From assembly GCA_028284345.1 (NCBI GenBank), contig JANQRY010000003.1:1-64000 (forward strand): a DNA stretch of 64,000 nucleotides. The letters are read 5' to 3'. This DNA is from Hyphococcus sp. (GTDB lineage: Bacteria; Pseudomonadota; Alphaproteobacteria; Caulobacterales; Parvularculaceae). Made by a program: the position numbers and the translations under genes. The notes under the pieces are model-generated. The model saw only the letters and a list, made by a program, of their open reading frames with translations. It had not been told where the DNA came from and made no database searches. The stretch's first letter is position 1, and every line of letters starts with the position of its first letter. Of the stretch, positions 1 through 8,584 are shown piece by piece.

Positions 1-1462
1 CCGCGAGCAACCGCTCCATGAACCGCCCGCCCCGTTCGATCGCTTCCGGCGTTTCAAAGAGCGGCGAGATATCAAGGCGGTGTTCGACGCCATAAAGTCT
101 TGCGAGATAGACAGCGCCCATCACCGTCGCCGGCGCCTCGCATTCTGCGATTAAAAACCGGATGGGCGTGTCCGCATCGATATGTTTTAAAAATTCCGCG
201 CTCAGCATCAATTGCCGCCGCGCTGTCATTTGCTCAAGAAAGATCGACGCAATGTTGACCCGCCGCTTTGAAACCGAGCCCGCTTTTTCTGCAGCGGCCG
301 CAAGCGCCGTCCGGTCGATAAAGGCGCGGCCCTGCTCGATGCCGAGGTCAGCTCGCAATGCGGAGCGCACCTGCGCTGCGTTTATCCGCAAATGAATATG
401 CGCAACGCCGAGCCCATAACTGCGCATCTCAGATTTGAGTATGCAAAGCTGCCGAAGCGCGTCGGGATGTCTAGCGTCATCAATAAAGGCGTCCACGTCG
501 TCGATGATGTCTTTGAGGCTTATCAAACGCCGCGGCTCATCCTTGGTGAGCGTGTTTGCAGCTTTGGTCACCCGGTCCGGATCATCAAGATCGCCGGTAA
601 AGAGCGCCGCCTGTTCGTTCGCCAGCGCCGCCGCGTTCGACAAGCGGTCAGCCAGCGCATCGCGTTTTGCATTCGCATCATCAAGATCGATGGTGCGCAG
701 TTGGTTAGCGTAGCCGCCTAACTGTTGCGCCTTTTCTTCTAGACGCAGCCGGAAGGTTTCGCCCCAATGAATATCCGTGCGCCCATCAAGGTCGTAACCG
801 ACCCAACTGGCGACGCTGATCGGCGCCGGCGCGAGTTCCCGCCAGCGATCAGGATAGTGTTGTTGCGCCCAGGCAAGGATGTTGTCAGTGACGCCCCGCA
901 AGGCTGACTTCGCTCGGCGGATCGCCGCCTGCACCGCTGCATGTTCGTCGCCAAGCGTTATGGGCTGGTCCGGAGCATGGGCGAGTTTGGCGATCGCTGC
1001 TTTGGCGTCTTTGTCGCCAGGCGCCGACGCCAAAATCGCCATGGCTGCCCGTTGCCCCGCCGACATCGCAAAGGTCGGATGCGCGGTGAAAACAATGCCG
1101 GCCCGAAACCGCTCTAGCGCGTCGCGCGCCGTTTCAAAGGTCTGCCCTTCGAAAGACGCCAGGAGATCGTTCACAGAACCGCCGTCAGCCTCAGCGCCCT
1201 CATGAACGCGCCCAAGATTTTCCGCGCGCTCGATCAACGCCGCGTCAGCCAACCCCTTAGCGGCGGCGACCAGCGCAGAATCTGCGCCTTCGTCTTCCTG
1301 CAGGCGTTCAAGGCAATCATAGGCGAGCCGCCGCACCGAATTGGTCATGGGATCGTGCTCGGCGGCGCGCTCGTAAAATTGCAGCCGCGCAAGACACCAC
1401 TCTATCCAGGCGTCCGCCCCATCACCGGGTCTCGGCGCGATTGCGTCCAATGCATCCATCAT
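1..1462 (-). CDS. ppc: Phosphoenolpyruvate carboxylase, divergent type (3' end outside window)
   Basis: Carboxylates phosphoenolpyruvate to oxaloacetate in the cytoplasm to refill the TCA cycle. About 487 codons are visible from an ATG at 1462 (a second ATG follows at once); the gene runs off the left edge, and the family is usually about 900 residues. Visible family signatures, in the expected order, are TAHPTF near residue 128, WVGYDLDGRTD near 220, a GVAHIHLRINAAQ stretch near 360 and SPLFET near 470. These match the canonical TAHPTE, GGDRDGNP, LDIRQ and PLFET blocks. The Glu of TAHPTE is Phe and the GGDRDGN block is altered, so it belongs to a divergent branch. A GAGAGAA sequence precedes the start. 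It is divergent from the class II aldolase-like gene. Confidence 0.82.
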   Translation of the reverse strand, partial: MMDALDAIAPRPGDGADAWIEWCLARLQFYERAAEHDPMTNSVRRLAYDCLERLQEDEGADSALVAAAKGLADAALIERAENLGRVHEGAEADGGSVNDLLASFEGQTFETARDALERFRAGIVFTAHPTFAMSAGQRAAMAILASAPGDKDAKAAIAKLAHAPDQPITLGDEHAAVQAAIRRAKSALRGVTDNILAWAQQHYPDRWRELAPAPISVASWVGYDLDGRTDIHWGETFRLRLEEKAQQLGGYANQLRTIDLDDANAKRDALADRLSNAAALANEQAALFTGDLDDPDRVTKAANTLTKDEPRRLISLKDIIDDVDAFIDDARHPDALRQLCILKSEMRSYGLGVAHIHLRINAAQVRSALRADLGIEQGRAFIDRTALAAAAEKAGSVSKRRVNIASIFLEQMTARRQLMLSAEFLKHIDADTPIRFLIAECEAPATVMGAVYLARLYGVEHRLDISPLFETPEAIERGGRFMERLLA

Positions 1463-1604
1463 TTCTCTCGGCTCAGTTCAGCAGCGGCGGATTTGTTGTA
1501 GCGACGCCCGGCGCGTCTGGGCAAGCCGCGTGCGACCTGTAATCAAGGCGTGCATCGGCGAGATTTTCCATTACATTTGAATAGAAATTCTAAGGGAGAC
1601 AGAA

Positions 1605-2435
1605 ATGGCGACAATAAGCGAAGCAGCGGGCGGCGATGTTTCTGATGGATTTGATATTCCGGACCCTCTCAGCCTGCCATCGCTGAAGGGCAAGGTCTCC
1701 GATGAAGAATGGCGGCTCCGCTGCGAGCTTGCCGCCACCTATCGCCTGGTCGCCATGTATGGCTGGGACGATATGGTCTTCACGCATATTTCCGTCCGGC
1801 TGCCCAATGACGGCGACAAGGAGCGCTTTCTCCTTAATCCTTACGGCGTCTTTTTCGAAGAAATGACCGCGACGTCACTGATCGTTGTTGATGCGGACGG
1901 ACAAGTCGTCGGCGACACGCCCTATTTCAGCAACGCCGCCGGCTTTACCATCCACAGCGCGCTGCATTCAGCACGCGAAGACGCCCATTGTGTCTTGCAT
2001 TTGCATACGCCCCATGGGGTTGCGGTGTCGGCGCAGCAGGAAGGCCTTAAGCGTTACACGCAATTTGCGATGGGCGTTCATGACGACCTTGCCTATCACG
2101 ATTATGAAGGCATTGCGTTTGACCTTGATGAACGCGCGCGACTGATCAAGGACATCGGCAATCACAGCTTTATGATCCTGCGCAATCACGGCACGCTGAC
2201 GGTCGGTACGAATTGCGGCGTTGCTTTTATGCGCATGTATTTTCTGGAGCAAGCCTGCCGGGCGCAGATTCTTGCGCAATCCGACACCAAGGAACCGCTG
2301 GAAGAGCCCGCGGAAATGGCCGCAAAAGTTTTGCAGCAAAATGCGCCAGCCTTCGTCCAAGGGCTTGGCGATCGCCTCGCTTGGCCGGGGCTGATGCGAA
2401 AGCTCAACCGCGAATATCCGGGTTTTGATCAGTAG
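1605..2435 (+). CDS. Class II aldolase/adducin family protein
   Basis: A 276-residue member of the class II aldolase/adducin fold, whose characterised members are zinc-dependent aldolases, dehydratases and decarboxylases acting on small sugar phosphates or hydroxy acids. The core runs from about residue 35 (CELAATYRLVAMYGWDD) to 235. Candidate metal ligands are in IHSALH (about residue 113) and HLHTPHG (about 130), with a later histidine in the ILRNHGTLTVG segment, a typical family block. The ATG is preceded by AAGGGAGACAGAA, a good ribosome site. It lies alone between ppc (divergent) and a hydrolase gene (convergent). Many alphaproteobacteria carry such proteins without an assigned substrate, and none can be named here. 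Confidence 0.8.
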   Translation: MATISEAAGGDVSDGFDIPDPLSLPSLKGKVSDEEWRLRCELAATYRLVAMYGWDDMVFTHISVRLPNDGDKERFLLNPYGVFFEEMTATSLIVVDADGQVVGDTPYFSNAAGFTIHSALHSAREDAHCVLHLHTPHGVAVSAQQEGLKRYTQFAMGVHDDLAYHDYEGIAFDLDERARLIKDIGNHSFMILRNHGTLTVGTNCGVAFMRMYFLEQACRAQILAQSDTKEPLEEPAEMAAKVLQQNAPAFVQGLGDRLAWPGLMRKLNREYPGFDQ

Positions 2436-2463
2436 GCAGACGCTTTAGCCGCTGAACACAGCA

Positions 2464-3339
2464 TCAACCAACGCGACTTTGGAGCCAGCCCACAATGTCA
2501 CCAGTCACCTCGTCGCGATTGGTTTCGTTCAGCATCTCATGCCGGCCATCGGGATAGAATTTCGTTTCGATGTTCGCGAGACCGGCGGCTTTGTATTTTT
2601 CGATGAGCCCGTTGAGAAGCATCAGTCCCGCGTTCAACGGGTCGGCGTCACCAGCGAGAACAAACATCGGCAAGTCATTCCTGATCCCCGCTAGTCGCGC
2701 CGGGTCTCCGAGCTGGCTGACCGCCAGCAACATCGACATGGAAAACGTTTCAGGCGGATCAAATCCGCAAAGCGGATCTGCGATATAGGCGTCGACCTCA
2801 GCTTCATCCCGGCTCAGCCAGTCAAATGGCGTCCGCGCCGGTTCAAAGGGCGCATTATAGGATTCAAGGGACGGCGCCTCGCCGCTTTGCGCGATCATTT
2901 GAGCAACCGTCGCAATGTCTGTGGAGCCAGAAAGAATAACGCCGTCGATGTCGCTGTTATGATCGAGAACGTATTGCTGGGCGGCGAAGGACCCCATGCT
3001 GTGCCCGAAGAGGAATGTCGGCAACCCTTCATGCTCTTTGCGAACAAGTTTTTGGTGCTGCGCTACATCGGCGACCAGGCCGTTCCATCCGACATCGCCT
3101 GCATCTCCCAACACGCCGGATGCGAGCTGCGAGCCGCCATGGCCGCGATGATCATGGGCGTAGACAGCAAATCCCGCTGCCGTCAGGGCTGAGGCCAACC
3201 GCTCATAGCGCTTGCTGTGTTCGCCGAGTCCATGGGCAATCTGGATCGATGCGACCGGCGCCGCATCCGGCGTCCAGGCATAGCCCGCGAGGGAAAGGCC
3301 GTCGGCCTCGGATGGGAGTTCAAAGGTCGTATGCTGCAT
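2464..3339 (-). CDS. Alpha/beta hydrolase, monoacylglycerol-lipase-like
   Basis: A serine hydrolase of the alpha/beta fold (hydrolase_4 group, which includes monoglyceride lipases and lysophospholipases). The oxyanion region HGLGEHSKRYERLA is near residue 36 and the nucleophile elbow GHSMGSF near 113. A catalytic Asp follows in LAGDADPLN and a His in DGRHEMLNE near the C terminus. I chose the ATG at 3339 because AGAGAAG lies 9 bases upstream; an in-frame start at 3369 would add ten residues and has no such site. No signal peptide, so probably cytoplasmic. Its position beside an acyltransferase cluster suggests a role in acylglycerol turnover, which is inference. Confidence 0.82.
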   Translation of the reverse strand: MQHTTFELPSEADGLSLAGYAWTPDAAPVASIQIAHGLGEHSKRYERLASALTAAGFAVYAHDHRGHGGSQLASGVLGDAGDVGWNGLVADVAQHQKLVRKEHEGLPTFLFGHSMGSFAAQQYVLDHNSDIDGVILSGSTDIATVAQMIAQSGEAPSLESYNAPFEPARTPFDWLSRDEAEVDAYIADPLCGFDPPETFSMSMLLAVSQLGDPARLAGIRNDLPMFVLAGDADPLNAGLMLLNGLIEKYKAAGLANIETKFYPDGRHEMLNETNRDEVTGDIVGWLQSRVG

Positions 3340-3469
3340 TAGTAATCTTCTCTTAAAGCTTGCCGGCAATTTTCATGCATTCTTGGCGGATTTTCATGTA
3401 GACTGTAACCCGCAAGGCCGAAAGGGTTAAGCCCGCTTGGCTTGAGGCACGATCAAGGGGACGGATACA

Positions 3470-4912
3470 TTGCGCCGAACGCTGGACGAACTGCTGGAAG
3501 ACATTGAAGACGCAGGCGAAGGCCCCGAGGTCGCTGCGTTTTTCGATTTCGATAAAACCCTGATCGCCGGTTATTCCGCCCAGGCCTTCCTGCAGGAGCA
3601 AATCCGCCATGGCGAAATGTCGCCGCGGGATTTTGCAAAACAAGCAACAGCAGCAGCGAAATTCTCGACCGGCCGCATGGGCTTTTCCGCCTTTGTCGCC
3701 GAGACCGCTGACGTGATGCGCGGCCAAGCGGAATATGTGTTTGAAGAGTTCGGCGAAAAGGTCTTCAAGAGCAAAGTCGCCGGCGCCATCTATCCTGAAG
3801 CGCGAGCGCTCCTCGAAGCCCATCGGGAGATGGGACACACCATCGCCATCGTTTCTTCCGCGACCAAATATCAGATCGAACCGGCAGCGCGGGAGCTCGG
3901 GATTGATTATATTCTGTGTACCGATCTTGAAATCGAGGACGGCGTTTTTACCGGCAATATCATCAGCCCGACTTGCTTCGGCGAGGGCAAGCGAACGGCG
4001 GCTGAAGATTTCAGTGAAGAATTCGACATCGATATGTCGCAGAGCTTTTTCTACACCGACAGCGACGACGACCTGCCGCTGTTGGAAGCAGTGGGGCATC
4101 CACGTACGGTCAATCCCAACAGCAAGCTGGCGCGCATCGCGGCGCGACGAAGCTGGCCAGTGTGTAACTTTAAAAGCCGCGGGCGACCCAGCCTGTCGCA
4201 AATTGCGCGCACAGGATCGATCTTCGCCATGTTGCCGACGTCGCTGGCGATAACGGCGCCCCTATGGGCGCTTAGTGGCGACAAACGCTCCGCCCTTAAC
4301 GCCGGCCTTTCGATCTGGAGCGATGTAGCGTCAGCGCTCGCTGGCCTTACCTATGAAGTCGAAGGCGAACATCATTTATGGTCGCACCGTCCGGCGGTTT
4401 TCATCTTCAATCACCAAAGCTCGGTTGATCCTGTCATTATCGGAAGGCTGCTCAAGCGCGACTTCACCGGCATCGGCAAAAAGGAAATCGAGCGCTTCCC
4501 GATTGTCGGGCCGGCGCTCAAGTATGCGGACATGATTTTTATCGACCGCAAGAACGCCAGCAAGGCCATCGACGCCATGGCGCCGGTGGTCAAAGCTATG
4601 CAGGAGGACGGGCTTTCTGTATGCCTTGCGCCTGAAGGCACGCGAAGCCACGGTACGCACCTCGGCGAGTTCAAGAAAGGCGCATTTCACATTGCCATGC
4701 AGGCAGGCGTTCCCATCGTGCCCATCGTCATTCACAACGCCGCTGAGTCCATGCCGAAGGGCTATAACATCGCCCGGCCTGCGGAAATTCATGTGACTGT
4801 CCTACCACCGATCATGACCGACAAATGGACCCTCAAAAATCTCGACAATCACATCCACGATGTCCGCCAGCAATTCCTTGACACGCTGGGCCAGGAAGAT
4901 GACGAAGTTTAG
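3470..4912 (+). CDS. HAD-IB phosphatase / 1-acylglycerol-3-phosphate acyltransferase fusion
   Basis: A two-domain protein of 480 residues. The N-terminal HAD hydrolase (subfamily IB, SerB-like) has DFDKT with nucleophile Asp26, SSATKY near 128 and the acidic YTDSDDDLPLL motif near 197. The C-terminal PlsC-type acyltransferase has NHQSSVD (HX4D, about residue 315) and PEGTRS (about 388). The acyltransferase half should convert lysophosphatidate to phosphatidate; the phosphatase half could dephosphorylate phosphatidate to diacylglycerol, which is unproven for this architecture. The same fusion is known from Mycobacterium tuberculosis (Rv2483c). Translation starts at TTG, with AAGGGGA eight bases upstream. 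It heads the gpsA-plsB-wax synthase cluster. Confidence 0.88.
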   Translation: MRRTLDELLEDIEDAGEGPEVAAFFDFDKTLIAGYSAQAFLQEQIRHGEMSPRDFAKQATAAAKFSTGRMGFSAFVAETADVMRGQAEYVFEEFGEKVFKSKVAGAIYPEARALLEAHREMGHTIAIVSSATKYQIEPAARELGIDYILCTDLEIEDGVFTGNIISPTCFGEGKRTAAEDFSEEFDIDMSQSFFYTDSDDDLPLLEAVGHPRTVNPNSKLARIAARRSWPVCNFKSRGRPSLSQIARTGSIFAMLPTSLAITAPLWALSGDKRSALNAGLSIWSDVASALAGLTYEVEGEHHLWSHRPAVFIFNHQSSVDPVIIGRLLKRDFTGIGKKEIERFPIVGPALKYADMIFIDRKNASKAIDAMAPVVKAMQEDGLSVCLAPEGTRSHGTHLGEFKKGAFHIAMQAGVPIVPIVIHNAAESMPKGYNIARPAEIHVTVLPPIMTDKWTLKNLDNHIHDVRQQFLDTLGQEDDEV

Positions 4913-4988
4913 GTGTCCAGCCGTTTTCGTCTCAAAACTGTAGCGTAGCTCTTTGTTATCAGTCGCGTTTTTGCCAAGATTTCATCTT

Positions 4989-4994
4989 TATACT
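4989..4994 (+). promoter_or_regulatory. Candidate -10 element upstream of gpsA
   Basis: TATACT fits a sigma-70 -10 hexamer. A convincing -35 at normal spacing is not visible, so this is weak. If it is used, transcription would begin near base 5001, after the possible TTG start at 4999, which favours the GTG at 5050 as the gpsA start. Confidence 0.3.
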
Positions 4995-5049
4995 AAGCTT
5001 GGCGGACAAGCCTTGGCAGCAAATAACGCCGGGCAGATTGGGAGGTGTG

Positions 5050-6051
5050 GTGCAACTTCGCGCAGCTATTTTGGGCGGCGGATCCTGGGGCTCAACGGTC
5101 GCCTCAATCGTCAGCACCAACACGCCAACGGTGCTTTGGGCCCGCGATCCGGCCACCGCCGAGGAAATCAATACACGCCACAGCAATGAACGCTATTTGC
5201 CGGGTCTTGAACTCCATTCAAAGCTAACCGCCACCAGCGATTTGGAAGAGGCCGCCGCCAACGCCGACCTCATCATCATGGGCGTTCCTTCCAAGGCCAT
5301 GCGCGCGACGCTCACCGAAGCGCGAAAATATGTGCGGCCCTGGGTTCCCGTCATCAGCCTTTCAAAAGGCTTCGAGCCGGAAACCCGCTTTCGCATGACG
5401 GAAATCATCAAGGAGATCATGCCCGGCCATCCGCCGGGCGTGTTGACCGGGCCCAATCTCGCCAAGGAGATCGTGCAAGGCTACGCCGCCGCGAGCGTGC
5501 TTGCCATGGAAGACGAAGTGATCGTCCGTAAGCTGAAACCGGTTTTTGAATCCAATCGCTTCAGGGTTTACACCAACACCGACATGATCGGCTGCGAATT
5601 GGGCGGCGCGCTGAAGAACGTCATCGCCATCGCCTCAGGCATGGGCGACGGCGCCGGCGCTGGTGAAAACACACGGTCCGCTGTGATCACCCGCGGCCTA
5701 GCAGAGATTACCCGGCTTGGCGTCGCCATGGGCGGCCAGCCGCTTACCTTCGCCGGGCTTGCGGGTCTCGGCGACTTAATGGCCACCTGTACGTCGAGCC
5801 TTAGCCGTAACCACCATGTGGGCGAAGAACTCGGCAAAGGCCGCACGGTCGATGAAATCATCAAGGAGATGAACCAGGTCGCCGAAGGCATCAATTCAAG
5901 CGCCATCGTAATGGAGCTTGCGGAGAAATATTCGGTTGAAATGCCGATCGCAGAGGAAGTCTACAAAGTCTGTCACAAGGGGAATACGGCGCGGCAGGCG
6001 TTTCGCGGTCTCTTGCGCGCCGAAACTCGCTCCGAAGCGGAGCCGGGTTAA
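5050..6051 (+). CDS. gpsA: Glycerol-3-phosphate dehydrogenase [NAD(P)+]
   Basis: Reduces dihydroxyacetone phosphate to sn-glycerol-3-phosphate, the backbone for glycerolipids; cytoplasmic. The Rossmann glycine motif GGGSWGS is at the N terminus. The family segments TGPNLAKEI, ELGGALKNVIAIASG (with the catalytic Lys) and GLGDLMATC follow in order. From the GTG at 5050 the protein is 333 residues, the usual length; GGGAGG lies just upstream. An in-frame TTG at 4999 would add 17 residues but has no ribosome site. The stop is one base before the plsB start, so the two are surely co-transcribed and probably translationally coupled. Confidence 0.93.
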   Translation: MQLRAAILGGGSWGSTVASIVSTNTPTVLWARDPATAEEINTRHSNERYLPGLELHSKLTATSDLEEAAANADLIIMGVPSKAMRATLTEARKYVRPWVPVISLSKGFEPETRFRMTEIIKEIMPGHPPGVLTGPNLAKEIVQGYAAASVLAMEDEVIVRKLKPVFESNRFRVYTNTDMIGCELGGALKNVIAIASGMGDGAGAGENTRSAVITRGLAEITRLGVAMGGQPLTFAGLAGLGDLMATCTSSLSRNHHVGEELGKGRTVDEIIKEMNQVAEGINSSAIVMELAEKYSVEMPIAEEVYKVCHKGNTARQAFRGLLRAETRSEAEPG

Positions 6052-6052
6052 G

Positions 6053-8509
6053 ATGGCGCAACTCCAAGCCAATGATGACCGGCCAAGACGCCTCCGCGAA
6101 GGCGTCGCGATTGTCGGCGATGCGCCCGCCTTTGATGAAGATCAACATCTTCTCGTGCTATACGCCAGTACGCCGACGGAACGCGCAATGCTGGAAGCGT
6201 ATCTGGAGGACGCGACGGGACATCTTGCGCCAGAACATCGACCGGCCGTCGCCTGGATTGAAGACGTCAAACATGACGACCATCTCGGTCACGCCGGCCT
6301 CAAAGAAGGTCTTGCGCTTTCACCCCACTTAACGATCACCCCGATTGGCGTCGCCTGGCGACCAAAGTCTCCCGACCTGCAATCCTGGCGCGAGATCATG
6401 CTGTGGATGCGGCTTATCGAAAGCAACTGGCTTCAACGCGGCGTCCTTAGACGCCAGCCCAAACGCTGCGCTATTGTCATCGGTGAAGCTGGGGCCCATT
6501 CAGCGCTGCGTGCAAAATACGATAGATTGTCGGCTACCGGCCTTGATCTTCATGACGAGGACGATGCGACAAGTTTTGCTAATTATGTAGCGCTGCAGGC
6601 GGCGCTCACCATCGAGCGCGATGCGCGCACCGCAACCGGTCAGACCATCAAATATCCGCGACACGTAAAGCGGTCCATCTGGGGAAGGCCCGCTTTTCAG
6701 GCGCAGCTCGCGCAGATATCAAAAGAAACCGGCCAAAGCCTTGATGAAGTCAAAACCACCGCCCGCGCCTGCCTGAAAGAACTCGTGCCAAAAGTCCGCG
6801 CGCCCCATGTCAGCCTGAGCGGCAGTTTTGCGCGTAATGTTTCCCGCCTCGGCTATGAGCAGAACCTTGTTTACGACAAGGAAAAAGCGCAAGCGATCAG
6901 AGACCTCGCAATCACGCAACCAACAGCGTTCGTCTGGACCCACAAGACCCATATTGACGGCTTTGCGATGCTGATGATGTCGCGCAACGAAGCTTATCCG
7001 CTGGTGCATTTGATCGGCGGCGATAACATGGCGTTCTTTGGCGTCGGTTATTTGATGAAGCGCGCCGGCACGGTGTTTATTCGTCGGTCGATCGACTGCC
7101 CGATCTATAAAGTCGCGCTGCAAAGTTATCTGTCGTATCTCCTTGAAAAGCGGTTCCCTGTATCATGGGCGCTGGAGGGCACACGTTCGCGCAATGGCAA
7201 ACTCATGCCGCCGCGCTTTGGCATATTAAAATATGTGGTCGAGGCCGCCGCCAAGGAGAACATGCAGGATCTGAAGATCGTGCCGATTTCGATCTATTAT
7301 GATCTGATTGCAGAACTTGGCGATTATGCGGTCGAACAAACTGGCGCAACCAAACGAAAAGAAAGCCTTGCCTGGTTTGCGGATTATCTGCGCAGTCTGC
7401 GCCGGCCCCTCGGGCGCATTTCCTTAGGCATCGGCGATCCGGTGTCAGTCGACACCAGCGCGAAAGACTTTACGGAAGCCTACGAGGCTGGCCCCGAGAG
7501 TTTTTCTGTTGAACTGCAAAAGCTCGCATTTGAAGCGTCGGTCAGCGTCAACGCCGTTACGCCGATCACGCCATCTGCGCTCCTTACCCTTGCGCTAACC
7601 GGCGCGGCGCCGACCGCCTTGACCGAAGCAGAAATCGTCGATCAGCTTTGGAGCCTTGGCCGATGGGCCCATGAACGGGGCTATCCGCTTACGGAAGACC
7701 TGCTTGAAGCCGACAAAGAAAGAATAGGCGCCGTTGCGCGCGCCATGATCGAGATGGGCGTTGTCTCGCGATATGACGGCGGGCTGGAGGCTGTCTTTTC
7801 AATCGCTGAAGGCAAGCACTTTGAAGCGAGTTACTATCGCAATAACGCGATCCATTTCTTTGTGAACAAAGCGATCGCCGAACTGGCGCTGGCGAAAACA
7901 ATAGAGGCTGCGCCAGCCGGCTCCGTCGACGCCTTCTGGAACGAAGTTGCCGACCTGCGAAACCTCTTCAAATTCGAGTTTTTCTATCCGACGCTTGACG
8001 AGCAGAAGGCGGAAATCGAGGAAGAGCTCAACCGCTATGACGCAGGCTGGAAATCCCGGCTGGCCAGCGGCGGCGCGCGAGAACTGCTTTCTGAGTTTAC
8101 GCCGCTGGTTTCCCATGCGGTGCTGCGGCCTTTTGCGGAAGCTTATTCCATTGTCGCAGACATCATTCTCGAACAGGACGGCTCGGAAACGATTGATGAA
8201 AAGCTGGTCGTCGCCAAGGCGCTGAAGCTCGGCAAGCAGGCCTTTTTACAACGGCGGATTACAAGCGAAGAATCCATCGGCAAGCTGATGTTCGCAAATG
8301 GCTACAAACTGGCGGTCAATCGCGGCCTCGCGCCTGAGGGCGGCGCCGACCTCAAGGCAGCGCGGATGAGCTTTGTCAATAAATTAAACGACGTTACCAA
8401 AAGACTGCGGCTGATCGGCGAGATCGCGGAAAAAGAGCGCGCGAGGGGCCTGGATAGCGATGGCGCGGAAAATAGCGGCCTTCGCCTGACGGTGGTTGGC
8501 AATGAGTGA
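6053..8509 (+). CDS. plsB: Glycerol-3-phosphate 1-O-acyltransferase
   Basis: Transfers a fatty acyl group to sn-glycerol-3-phosphate to give lysophosphatidate at the inner membrane. It is 818 residues from the ATG at 6053, close to the E. coli enzyme (about 807). All four acyltransferase blocks are present: HKTHID (HX4D, about residue 297), GTVFIRRS near 343, EGTRSRNGKLMPPRFG near 374 and VPISIYYD near 412. The frame is open upstream to 5918, but that part overlaps gpsA and is a read-through. It starts one base after the gpsA stop. The genome also has the PlsX route (39.2-40.3 kb), so two acyl-donor systems may feed glycerolipid synthesis. Confidence 0.92.
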   Translation: MAQLQANDDRPRRLREGVAIVGDAPAFDEDQHLLVLYASTPTERAMLEAYLEDATGHLAPEHRPAVAWIEDVKHDDHLGHAGLKEGLALSPHLTITPIGVAWRPKSPDLQSWREIMLWMRLIESNWLQRGVLRRQPKRCAIVIGEAGAHSALRAKYDRLSATGLDLHDEDDATSFANYVALQAALTIERDARTATGQTIKYPRHVKRSIWGRPAFQAQLAQISKETGQSLDEVKTTARACLKELVPKVRAPHVSLSGSFARNVSRLGYEQNLVYDKEKAQAIRDLAITQPTAFVWTHKTHIDGFAMLMMSRNEAYPLVHLIGGDNMAFFGVGYLMKRAGTVFIRRSIDCPIYKVALQSYLSYLLEKRFPVSWALEGTRSRNGKLMPPRFGILKYVVEAAAKENMQDLKIVPISIYYDLIAELGDYAVEQTGATKRKESLAWFADYLRSLRRPLGRISLGIGDPVSVDTSAKDFTEAYEAGPESFSVELQKLAFEASVSVNAVTPITPSALLTLALTGAAPTALTEAEIVDQLWSLGRWAHERGYPLTEDLLEADKERIGAVARAMIEMGVVSRYDGGLEAVFSIAEGKHFEASYYRNNAIHFFVNKAIAELALAKTIEAAPAGSVDAFWNEVADLRNLFKFEFFYPTLDEQKAEIEEELNRYDAGWKSRLASGGARELLSEFTPLVSHAVLRPFAEAYSIVADIILEQDGSETIDEKLVVAKALKLGKQAFLQRRITSEESIGKLMFANGYKLAVNRGLAPEGGADLKAARMSFVNKLNDVTKRLRLIGEIAEKERARGLDSDGAENSGLRLTVVGNE

Positions 8510-8584
8510 TGGGGCAAGCCATTCACAAAGTCTGAACAGAGCAGCGCTAATGTCACAGAGACCGGCGCTTAGGAATTAACGGGC

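Noticed and set aside
5918-6052. Extended N terminus of plsB
   Set aside because: It overlaps gpsA in another frame, and an ATG one base after the gpsA stop gives the normal PlsB length.
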